Below are positions 12,542 to 24,187 of a DNA stretch of 64,000 nucleotides, piece after piece. The notes under the pieces were generated by a model that was not told the DNA's origin, did no database searches, and worked only from the letters and a program-made list of their open reading frames with translations. The stretch is from Termitomyces sp. T153 (taxonomy: Eukaryota > Basidiomycota > Agaricomycetes > Agaricales > Lyophyllaceae). The stretch lies in the NCBI GenBank assembly GCA_018296165.2, contig JACKQL020000040.1, positions 248,001 through 312,000 of the forward strand, given 5' to 3'. How positions within the stretch are numbered: position 1 is the stretch's first letter; every line of letters starts with the position of its first letter. Both the position numbers and the translations under genes were made by a program.

Positions 12542-13042
12542 GATAGTAAGTAGTTATTGGCATCAAGTGGCTGCTCAGCTAGTGATGACCCTGCCACGTG
12601 ACAATCGGTTACACATTAGCCGGCGCGCTAGTTCAAGTTTGTCCTCAAGTACAGCTCGAAGGCCTGAAAAACTGTGCGTACAAGTCAGCTTTGATTATGA
12701 TTGAACGTTCAAACGTGTGAATTTCAGTACTCTGAGCTTCAAGCTTGAATTTGCACCGACCATGAACCAAAGTCGAGATGACAGCGACGGCGTTCGCCGG
12801 GCCGGGGACCATGAAATACTTTTCATCGCCTTGCCCTAACGAGTTGAAGGCACTTATTGTCCAATCGTACAAGTCAGCATATAAATTGGTCAATCTTTAC
12901 TGCATTCCCCTCTCCATACATTGCTCGTTGCTCGGTTCCCCTTTTACAACTTACGGCGAAAATGTCATTTGCCGCTCATTTTAGTACAAGCTTCTATAAT
13001 ATTCCAAAAGTAATTCTGCAGGCATACAATAGTAATGAGGAA
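12542..13042. other. intergenic: F-box promoter and cyclophilin 3' side
   Basis: It holds the upstream region of the F-box gene (read on the minus strand) and the region past the cyclophilin stop. A CACGTG E-box-like hexamer lies at 12595-12600, about 55 bp upstream of the F-box ATG. Open frames of about 80 codons here have no recognisable motif. Confidence 0.5.
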
Positions 13043-14064
<1,022 letters not shown>

Positions 14065-15275
14065 GTCGGAACGCGTGGCGCAAGGAACGATTGTCTACCG
14101 AAGGCCACAACAACCCGCTCCTCTTATATGCTCAAAAAACCACAGACCAAAGAACTAATAAGGTAAAAAGGAATCAGGGCACTTTTTTGATTCAGTAGAC
14201 CACGACGAGCGATGTGTCGGAGCTTGAGACAGGCCCGGCTTCCAATCGAAAGAACTGCCTAGAATTATCAGGTCTGCTGACCAATTTTATTGTATGTAGA
14301 TATGTACATACTAAGTTCCGGGTGCCAGATTTTCTGTGTGTTTTCTGGCGGCAGTGATCCATCATCAATCGATCAGAACTTAATAGTCCCGATCATGTTT
14401 ACGTTCAAGTTTGGTCTAGATGTAGTGCAAAGGCCACAGCGACATACATGGGTTCCAGTCTCTGGGTGTGACATGATCAGCAAATCATGAAATTCATCAA
14501 GTGCCCGTTGCGCACATCCTTCAGCTACTCAGGACTAAGACAGCGCGGTAAGAATGCAGGGAAGATCCACTTCGCTACTAACAGTAATGTCGCTCACATC
14601 TACTTGCTTATATGATATTTAACTTGTGGCATACTTCCACCGGAACTTGGGAGTTTGTTGAGAGTGACGGCTTCGACAAGCCTTTTAACAGCATTTTTAA
14701 GGGATTGTCGAAGCCCTTTTAGTTGCTAACTCCCTTGCTAAGTAGAAATAAGGATTTTATTTGAGTTGTCACGATTTATCACGATTCTGCTCACGTGATG
14801 CCCGCGTTTGTGCAATGAACCGTATCTTAGCACTAAGCAGACACATTGTGATTTGTTTTCATGGAAATCATCCAGACTTGGATAAAGAAAAAAGGTTCAG
14901 TTTACACAGATTGAAAGATGCTCGGTATTGTGGTGAATAGCCAAGACACAATGGGGATTGCCCGTCTGAAGTTAAGAATACTTACTATAAATAGCATCAA
15001 ATCACACGTGACTCAGATAACACTGCAGTACTCACTGACTCGGAGTAAGTAGATACTTTCCATTAATATTACCAAACGCCTTACTAGACGCTCTGCAGGG
15101 CTTTCCGCCCTAACGCGCTTCTAATGTGGGGACGGGTGTAACAATTTCGCGTCCGTAACGGCACGTGTAATCACTACGCGTGACGTCACGCTATTTCTAA
15201 CACCGAACGTTTGTTGTTGGAAAGCTTTTCTAGATCTCTGGGGTATCTCTGCCTTGACCCATTCTCTGGTTCGTC
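14065..15275. other. intergenic, divergent promoters
   Basis: About 1.2 kb between the cyclophilin (-) and the Cys-rich gene (+). No gene is recognised. It includes a CACGTG at about 14793. Confidence 0.5.
15181..15188. promoter_or_regulatory. palindromic CRE/ATF-type site TGACGTCA
   Basis: A perfect TGACGTCA lies about 90 bp upstream of the ATG at 15276. It is the consensus for bZIP (CREB/ATF) factors. Its function here is inferred from sequence and position only. Confidence 0.5.
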
Positions 15276-16193
15276 ATGGATCAAACTTCTGAAGCCAACT
15301 CTCCCATGAACAACACAACTCCGAAAAACTCTGACGAAACACGCCAATGCACGAAATGCAAGGCACGCGTTCCCGTCGCGGACCCACGCAAGTGGTGCGC
15401 GAACTGCAGGGAGAAAGCCCGATTAATGTGTGCTCGGCGTGCGCAACGTAAACATGTACTCATGGAGGCTCAAAATGGGCAAGAGCATGGCGATGTGCTT
15501 CGAGGACTGAAGAGGAAGTTGGAGGATCACGCAGATGCTACTCAGCAAGAGAAGAAACGGCCGAAGCCGAGTCACGTCTCAGGCGAGATCAAGAGGAAGG
15601 CCGATGGTGAAGTTAAAAAGAAAAAAAAGGTACTTCTACTGTGCTTTTTGATACTTAGGCTGACCTATGAAGCAGACCAAGCAAGGGATCAAGGAAGTCG
15701 AATATCAGACCGCGTCGGAGATGTATACCAAGTTGAGCCATCACGCGAAGACCGAGAATTACTTTTTCAACGGGCATTTTTCGATTATTGCCAACCCCGA
15801 AACGGACAATAATCAACGCGTCAGACTCGTCGCTAAAGATCTACGCAAGGTCGCAAATATTTCATTCGAGTATGTCCTATTGATCCTTCATCTGCCTTCC
15901 TCTGACACTGACGACTATATTGTAGAGGCAGATCGATCTCAGCAACCACTTCCAAAAGCACATTTTGCGCAACGTTCCAATGCACCTGCCTGGGCCAGGC
16001 CACAAAGCCCGCTGCGACGCTCTACACTCGTGACCCAAATGCGATCGGCGTTAGCTCCCTAGGCTCCGATGTACACAAGCAAACCGATAATGTTCAACGT
16101 TGCAAAGGCACGATCAGGATCATGTCTGAGGAGAATTCTTCACATCCTTTGGGCATCGCAGGTCAAAAGATCACGGTCACTGTGGAGCATTGA
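15276..16193 (+). CDS. hypothetical basic protein with an N-terminal Cys-rich (zinc-ribbon-like) motif
   Basis: Three exons (15276-15629, 15673-15869, 15926-16193) give 819 nt and 272 aa. The N-terminus has CTKCKARVPVADPRKWCANC, a CxxC...CxxC pair that could bind zinc. A basic, Lys-rich stretch follows (KRKLEDHADATQQEKKRPKP; KRKADGEVKKKKK) and looks like a nuclear localisation signal. The C-terminal exons hold a Cys-rich stretch (CATFQCTC) and no motif I can name. Similar short CxxC proteins are common in mushroom genomes, but I cannot assign a function. Possible DNA- or RNA-binding or regulatory role (inference). Intron 1 uses acceptor GAAG at 15672; an alternative acceptor at about 15657 runs into a stop. 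Confidence 0.65.
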
Positions 16194-16696
16194 AGGACAT
16201 GGACACCAACTTCGCTTTGTCGCCTTTTCTAAACCAACTCACTATACCTAAGGATTTCTTATAGTTTTATTTGCTTCTAGTTCTCTATGATACAATTCTA
16301 TGTATAACCTTTTGATAGTTGTTTTTTTGTGATTTCTCTTGGGCGATCTTTGTAGTATTGGCACCCTCTCTCGTAATAGTATCAAGAGCTGTTTCCATTT
16401 TCACAAAGGGGCCAGTTGAAAAGCATGCACGATGATTCTCAGAAGGCACCAGGAGCGTGATGATTGTTTGAAATTCCTAACAGCGCCTCGAAGCGATAAG
16501 CGATATCCTCTTCGATCCAGCAGAATAGTTTGATAGCTTGCACGCTAAACAATCAAACACGCGTCGACTTGAGCACCAATAAACCAGGACGGATAACGCC
16601 GGATGTGTAATATCGCGATCTCTTTAAAATCGGAAACAAACCATCGCAATCGGAGAACTTACCTCTATACTCCAAACCACCACCACTTCATTCACA
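16194..16696. other. intergenic
   Basis: No gene is seen. The sequence is the 3' region of the Cys-rich gene and the promoter of the next gene. Confidence 0.5.
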
Positions 16697-19595
16697 ATGC
16701 GCTTCTTTAAAAAGAAATACAGTCTCCCTGCATCCCGCCGTGGTTGGCTCGCCAACCTAGGCGTAGCAATACAACGGGTCGCCTTTGTGGCGTCGCTGTG
16801 GTCTCTCCTGCTCGACGCCCTTTCTCCCAACACCAAAATCTTCATCCCGCCCATCGTAATTCACCCACTACTCTTCCTATCATTCACGCCCGCACCCCCT
16901 CCACCAAGCGAGACTGCTCGAGCTATCGAGTCCAGTCGCGATGAAGAACTGGAACCGCAACCGGGACCTTCCAATGCCGCGTTCTTTGTCTGCTTGGGTA
17001 CGTAGGCGTTTCTTCGTGCTCGCCCAGGGCGATTTGCTAACCCGCCTTTGTTTAAACGCTCAGCCGTCGTCCATACCATCACCCTCCATGTACTGAGCAC
17101 TCAGCGAGAGCCCGCCGTGAATAGCGAGTGTGGCATCGAGGAGTCTTTGTACACCTTCCCAATCCCCAAATCCCCTTCCGACGAGGAAGCTCTGAGAAAG
17201 CTCGCCGAATGTGGCCGTGGCATCGAAGAGTCTTCTGAAATCACCACTACCCCGATTCACACCTCCCCTTTCGACGAGGAAGCTCTGAGAAAGCTCGCCA
17301 AGTATGGCTGTGGCATCGAAGAGTCTTCGGACGTCACCACCACCCCAATTCCCACATCCACTTCCGACCAGGTCAACATTGAAACCAACGACAACGAACA
17401 CGAACACGACGACCCGCCTATCGTTCAAAATACAAAGGAGAATGCCAATACCAGCGTCATCAACATCCAAGATGTGAAGAACACGCTTGGTCTTGTACTC
17501 TTATACGCCCTTGCTGCTGCCGAGAAAATGAACAATCCACGCCTTCACGCGCTGGTTAAACGTATCCGCTGGCACCACGCCCAACGCGCGACGCCAGAAC
17601 CCACAACGCCGAAATCGACCCTTGACATCATTGCAACGAGCACACAGATTGAGGAAGTCACCGAAAGCTGCTGGCACGACACCCAATGCGCGACGCCAGA
17701 ACCCACGACGCCGAAATCGACCCTTGACATCATTTCGACAAGCACCCAGAATGAAGAAGTCACCGAAAGCATAGAAGAGGCTGAGAAAGCTGAAAGCGAA
17801 GATGAAAAGGATAGTACGAGCGAGAAGTTGGAGGAGGAGAGCGATGGAGACGTCGAAGTGAGAGTAGACGTTGAGGAGATGCAGGAGGTCAGTGATGAGG
17901 ATATCAATGACAATATCAACGGTGAGTGCGAGACAGCCAGAGACGCATCAGACGCTGACCGCTAAGCAGAATCAGAAGAGGTTGATGTCAACGTGGAGGA
18001 AGTGACGGTGACGGCAGACGAGTCCAAGGACATTCAGGTGCGTGTTATGTCTGATGATTCTTAATGCGAATACTGATGACTTGAACGCAGATCGCCGCTA
18101 CGACAGAGTACAGATGGGACGAGGACACTGACGATAGCGACGATGAATGGTTTACCATTTGCAAGGGCAAGGTCATCAAGACTTCGACCCTGTCTGGTTC
18201 TAGCCTGCCACCAGTCGCTGCTCCTACGTCGAGCATAACAGAGGAAGAAGCCGATACCACCACGTCACCATTGACCGTTGTTGCTCCCGCATCCATCGAA
18301 AGCGTTGCGGAGGTGTCGACCGTCGAACCCCAACACGCCATAATCCAGACGTGCAGCAAAGAGAAGGAATGGCACACGGTGCGCCGCGCTGAGAAGCTCC
18401 CGGCTTTCCCTCCTGAGCCTCAAGCGCCTTCGGTGCCACATAATCGTTGCAGAATTGTTCCTGCGAGGAATCCAAACTGGCTGGAGGAGAAAGCTGAACG
18501 TAATCGAAGGGAGATGGAAGCATGGAAAGCCTTCAAGGAAGCAGAGAAGGAAGCAGAGCGCGTCAGGGTAGAGGAGGAAGAGCGAAGGGCCAGGGAAGTG
18601 AAGAAGGCGAGAGCAGCCCACATGGCGAATTTCGATACCGCCATGGGTCGTTTGGACGAGCTCCTCAAGGGGGCAAGAGAGGCGCGAGAGAAGTGGGAGA
18701 AGGAGAAGGAGGAGAATGAGAAAACGCTCAAGGGGATCGATGTGGCGCAGGGTCGAATCGGCGAGCTTGTTGACTTGGAGAAGGTTCGCGATCTCGTAAG
18801 TCATGAGCGTTCTGGAGTTGGCAGCTGCAGCTGACAAATCCGTTTGTTCTAGTTTGATCCCAGAGTCTTGGGGACATCGTCGCTGTTCTCCACTGCCACT
18901 CAACTGAGGATTCCCGTGAGTCATCCAGCGTTGTGATTAGTGCACTTGTGCTGATGCGACCCAGTCTGGCCATAAGATCCCTGAAGCAACACCCAAGACC
19001 ACTGCTCCCGTGAGTACTATGACGTCACGAGTGTCGTGGCTGTGACTGACCTGTCAACACTCTAGCCTGAACAGTCAGACACGTCCTCTGATGAGACCGC
19101 AACTTCAGTGCGTTATTCAAGGGCGTAATGCAACTGTCGCTGACAAATCAACTCCCTCTAGCCTGACGTGGAGTCATCCTTGCCGGTCTCCGCCATCGTC
19201 GAGGTCACCGCTCTCGTGAGTCCAACCGTCAATGCCGTGTCCGATCGACTGACGTATCATCCTTGTTATAGCCTAGCGTCAAGATCTTAGACACGACCCC
19301 GTCCTGCGCTGTCCCAATGTCCTACGCTTCAGCTGCCGGAACAACCGCATTCCAATCAAACGCAGCTGAGCGAACCGTTGCTCTGACCGCAGAGGAGCGA
19401 GAAGAGCGGCGCAAAAGGGCTCAGAACAAAGCTACCGTAGAGCGGCGCAAGCGGAGGAAGAATTGCCATGCCAGGTGGCTCGCACAGCAGGCGGAAGCGG
19501 GTAATGGAGAGAGCGGTGAAGCTAAGCCGGGTGAGGGAACCCAAAACGAGACGGGGCTCGAGGACGGGCTCAAAGCGGACCCTAAGCGCTGCTGA
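16697..19595 (+). CDS. large low-complexity coiled-coil protein with N-terminal hydrophobic segments and internal repeats
   Basis: Nine-exon model: 16697-16997, 17064-17921, 17970-18037, 18091-18795, 18853-18915, 18965-19009, 19066-19107, 19162-19215 and 19272-19595. It gives 2460 nt and 819 aa. Two hydrophobic stretches near the N-terminus (VAFVASLWSLLLDAL; IFIPPIVIHPLLFLSF) suggest a membrane anchor. Two near-identical repeats of about 32 aa follow, each with DEEALRKLA and GIEESS. Next come two repeats of about 36 aa with ATPEPTTPKSTLDII. After an acidic region there is a long charged coiled coil (EEKAERNRREMEAWKAFKEA and beyond) and a basic tail (RKRAQNKATVERRKRRKN). Exons 6-8 are 45, 42 and 54 nt, all phase 0. 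No known domain is recognised. The repeats and phase-0 mini-exons suggest fast evolution. It could be a scaffold or membrane-tethered structural protein (speculative). Confidence 0.6.
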
Positions 19596-20611
19596 CGAGT
19601 AGCGGTTGAGGTCCGCTTTGAGCGGGTGTGATTAGCTTGCGAGCTGATTGCACCGTCGTGCTCGATGCTTCATTGAGTGAGGGCCCTCGGCGGAGGTGAT
19701 GGTGTGAAGGAGATTGTGCTGTGCCGTGCTGATGAGGCCATTGGTTGAATCTCTTGCTTGGATTTGATTATAAAAGAACCTGGACTTGGGCGCACATTCA
19801 AGATTGCAGATTAGAATACAGAAACTTTTTCATGCTTTAGACTCCATACCTAGTTACATTGGACTTGATACTCGATTGCCTGGGGCTCGGTACTTGCTTG
19901 AATTCGATATATAGACTTAAAGCCTGTAACTTAATTTCATAATATACATTGGGACAAATTTGTTGTCACTATGACGCTTCGACGATAGAATACGAGAAAC
20001 TAAAAAGCTTGTTCAATGAGCAGTGTGGTGCGATAAGACAGTGATCGTACTTGAGCCTTCTTTGAATTATTGATCCAGACACTATTGGTAGCTGCTTGAG
20101 CTCTCGGAACTATATGGGCGAACATTAGCATGAAGAACTCCATTTCAAGAATGCGGCTTCAAGCTTCAACCCTTCAACTCAGGAATCGTTTACCTGCTTA
20201 TGTTCGTACGCAAATTTTGTCTTGAATTTGATCCTGAGCATGAGAATGCAAAAATACATCGATGATTTCTTACCACAAAACGAATCGCCAGAAAGTTCCG
20301 ACATCGAGACGTCGTAACGGTGGCTGGCTGTCAGTAAGACCCGTTATCTTCAACCCCAGTTGGAGATAAAGGTGAAACTTACAAACATATATCAACTGCG
20401 AGCAGAAATCTCTTTGGATGACCACTCTGCGATACACAGGCTATCAAGTATTCGCAGAGCTCACTCACGATTCGACAAGTCGTTTCTCATTACAAAGGTC
20501 TTACAGTCATTACTACCATAGTAGAGATACATTGTGGGATTATGGTATTTACGCTTGAGAAGTGAGTTCACATATATTACAAGCATCCCAGAGAAAAAAA
20601 ACGGAACCCTT
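19596..20611. other. intergenic
   Basis: No supported gene between two convergent genes. A TATAAAAG at 19769-19776 looks promoter-like but no reading frame follows it. Confidence 0.5.
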
Positions 20612-23085
20612 TCAGAGCTCCTGGTGGTTAATCGAGGCCTTCTCAGGATCGTGACTATCTTTCGCGCTGAGGTCTCCCGGGGCGAAATTTCCTGAAATAT
20701 CATTATCATTAAATTCAAGAAAAGGTGAAAAGATAGGTAGAGAAGAAGGCGTACCTCCCAGGAGTTCACGCTCGCCTGCGTGGCGATCACCAACTCGTGC
20801 ATATGAGGTACCAGGAACAAAGATAGGAGCGTTCTCAAACAAGGCATCCATTTCTAATAGAACAAACTCGTAAGACATTGCCAATGCGAACAACAATACT
20901 ACCAGCCTACCTTCAAGACGACGACCAGTTGTCTCAGGGAAGAATGCCCAGATGAAAAGCGCATTTGAATGACCACAAATAGCAAACACAAGATAATATT
21001 TCCAGCCAATATGCTTGAATGCGATGGGAGTGACCTGAGCGATGAAGCTGTCGAAATTGGGGGATACGAATTCATCGATTTTGCGAAGCAGAAAAAGCTG
21101 AGTACGAACAAGTTGGATATCCAGGATGATGAACTTGTGATAGCGGTGCTCTTGGCGCGAGTCCTGGTGGAAAAGATCTCTGCAGGGTATGCCCATGACA
21201 AAGGACCGATGCAAGCGCTGAAAAAGAAGTTGAATACCCAAGTCGTAACTGTCATGACGACGTGAGGATTGAAGGACATTAAATGGAATAATGGTACAGA
21301 CTGATGAAGATATAATGGGCCTAATGGGTGGAAAACGATATAAAAGTCAGTGATATGCTCATTAATGGACAACTAATAATACAGACAGCATTGCTAGACA
21401 TGAAGTATCAGCATCTTGATGCGGCATACATAGAAGAATAACCTTACTTCTGGACGGATCCGGGCCAGCGAGCCATCAAGATGGATCCAACAACAAACGA
21501 CAGACCAGAGGCAACGTTGCCAACGATAAGGGGCATTCTACGTCCGGTATAATCAACCCAGAGGACACAGCATGCTTCACCGATGAGCGCAATGACGCTG
21601 TTGATGGATTGAAAGAGGAGAATGCGATTTGGGGTAAAGCCCATCTAAATATGCCATGCCAAACATCCATAAATGACTGCAGAAGGCTCAGATGACAGAC
21701 AAATGGACGAACCGTTGTGAAGATCTGTTAGATATTTTGGGTCAGTTATGATGATACCATATATCTTTGACACAACATACAACAGTCGAGTAGTACTGGA
21801 TAGCACTAACACCAGTCATCTGAACAGAGAACTGCAAAATGTAACCGAGAGCTAGGCGACGGAAGTTGGCGGGCACAGTGAGGAGTTCCTTCCAGCCCGA
21901 TTCTCCAATGTCGCGGGCCTTGTTAATATCGGCCTTCATGTCCTTGATTTGAGCGAGCACGAAAGTATCGTCTATGTCACCATTGGCGTGGAGACGAGCA
22001 AGGCTTTGCCTTGCTTCCTCCCATCGGCCCTTCTCTGCGAGCCACCGAGGGCTGGACGATCGAGTAAAATATGGAATTTAAAATCAAGTGCAGGAGGACG
22101 CACGACTCAGGAAGGAGAAGGATAAAGGCGATGAGGGGAAGAGCAGGCACAATCTTTGTTCGTCAGTATAACATCGTACAATGAATTCTTTAAAAATCAC
22201 CTGGATACCGAGAGGCACCCTCCATTCGGCTTGCGAGCCTTTGAGACCGGATGAAGTACCATACGTCTAAGAAAGATATAAGAGACAACACAACACGCCT
22301 TGGGCGGGGACTTACAATCCAAGAGGCAATGAAAGCTCCAATGCCAAGCATAAATTGCTGAAGGGTCGTAAGCCTTCCACGGATACTAGGGTGAGCAATC
22401 TCAGCCTAAGTAACCAAGTCAGGTTGAGTATATCATGAGAGCGCAACACGACGAACCTGGTATAAGGGCGCAAGGTCAGACATGAAACCGACACCAAAGC
22501 CGGCAAAGAAGCGGCCCGCGAGCATCATATCCATGTTCCGCGCGCCGGTTTGTAGCGCACCTCCAAGCCTAAGTAAAAGAAGATCATGTGGGTCAATTAT
22601 CACGGTCTCCTCAGATATTGTGAAAGGCACATACATGTATATGACGGCGCCGATCTGGATTGTGACGCGCCTCCCAAACTTATCAGCGAGATATGCGACG
22701 GGGAACATTCCAAAGAAACATCCGAGAACTGCAGACGCGGTAAAAGTACACTAATTCGCGTTGATGGCGTATAGAAATATGTACCGAATATACTCGCAAT
22801 CAGACCGAGAAGATTCGCGTTATCATAGCGCGGGCCCATGACACTCTAAGGCAAACGCGTCACGTCAAAAACAGAGATCGCATCGATGGCACCAGAACAA
22901 TAAGACCTTACCTTGAAATCTTCTGCAGGTAGCACTCCAGCAATGACACCCAAATCATAACCAAAGATAATACTGCCCAAACCTAGCCATGATCTCAATC
23001 AGCACACAACAAATCTACAGAAAACCTATGACAGACTCGCAAAAAGACCACATAGCCACGTGTAAACCTTAGGAGGGAGGGTCAT
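20612..23085 (-). CDS. MFS sugar transporter (hexose/pentose family)
   Basis: A multi-exon gene on the minus strand, starting at ATG 23085 (MTLPPKVYTWLCGLFAS, spliced into LGSIIFGYDLGVIAG). Sugar-porter marks appear in order: FGYDLGVIAGVLPAEDFK in TM1, LADKFGRR in loop 2-3, GRFFAGFGVGFMSDLAPLYQ, AEIAHPSIRGRLTTLQQF, PESPRWL-type linker sequence, FSVQMTGVSAIQYYS (TM7 region), DYTGRR, GPLSWAYPAEIFSTRTR and FFPETTGRRLE at the end of TM12. A hydrophilic cytosolic tail ends in NHQEL. The family moves monosaccharides across the plasma membrane, usually with protons. The start of the next gene in the same direction, a GH51 arabinofuranosidase, suggests pentose uptake (inference). Exact substrate cannot be told. 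The intron near 21100 is ambiguous (NLF joined to either FIAQV or VTPIAF). Confidence 0.9.
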
Positions 23086-24187
23086 AGTCACTGAGAGCGA
23101 TTAAATAGTGGTCTTGGCCGTACTAAAAAATATCACTAAGCGCTGCAATCTTTATATCATCATTTCCAGGGGCTGGAACAAGCGGTCCGTGTAATAAACA
23201 TGTGGATCAAGGTTACGGCCCCGTGGGGAGGCAACGAACCACAGGACCAGGTTGCTAAAAGGAATTAAGCCGAACAGTCGCGCTCAAGGACCCCGTCGCG
23301 TACCTTCGGTGCAAGAGTGATACGTATCTCTGTGCTTTGAACCTTATATAAACTCTGAGTCGAGGCGGGCAATCATCGATGCGATGATCCATGATCCGAC
23401 GGGAGGTTGGTCCGAAATGGGCCAGTGTCATCGTTGAACGTTGAATACCCTATGTAACTTACAGATGTCTTAGAGGGGAACAATTTGCTTCCGCATTATA
23501 CTACGCCCGCAGCTGCTATACACGCACACGGCTGGCTATATGTATATCCACGTTGATATCCTTCGTCCAGGGCCTGCACATATGTAAATCAGTCGTCGTG
23601 TCAGTAATCATCCAGTGCACACACAACAATCTGGACTCAACACTCAACATTGATCCTTGGCTACTTGACTCGAGCTTCACAGTACGTACGAACGCTAACG
23701 ACTGACCATATACTCGAGTGAGGTCGACTATGCTCAGTGAACGCATAAGTAAAAGACGCGGCTGCGCAAAAAGTGCTTGGCCAAGTCAAATTGTTTCCGT
23801 ATGTACTTGCGAAGGTTCACGGGGTCTACATCAAACGGATCGATATCAAATGATCTCATGACGAAAGCGCATTCGGGAATTCAAAAGTTGGAGAAACCGT
23901 TGATTCGAATCGACGAATTCAAAAGCTGACTTTGTTTCGTCGATTCAAAGTTAGTTGAAACTATCGTAATCATTCCCGAATCGATTCACTCTCGTTGAAA
24001 CTACCGAAAGCTTGGCGCCAAAGTGAATCACCCACGAAAGTATTCAAAGGCATCGGAAGGAAATTCAGACAATATGTAAATAGGCATCACGACTTGACGC
24101 CCATCCAATCTCCCAATGCAATAAATCTACCCACAGCACATCACTCCTCCTTCCTAAGCTTAAACACCAAAACTACACAATAATAAA
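23086..24187. other. intergenic, promoter side of the sugar transporter
   Basis: About 1.1 kb. It holds short repeats of GAATTCAAAAG and CGATTCAAAG with inverted partners around 23875-23990. No gene is seen. Confidence 0.5.

Noticed and set aside
12645..12893. 82-codon minus-strand open frame between the F-box and cyclophilin genes
   Set aside because: No motif, no supporting splice partners, and it lies in promoter-like sequence.
18265..18924. 219-codon minus-strand frame
   Set aside because: Antisense shadow of the charged coiled-coil exon; Leu/Ser-rich low-complexity translation.
19741..20460. Possible gene after the TATAAAAG at 19769
   Set aside because: No reading frame with coding character or splice model follows.
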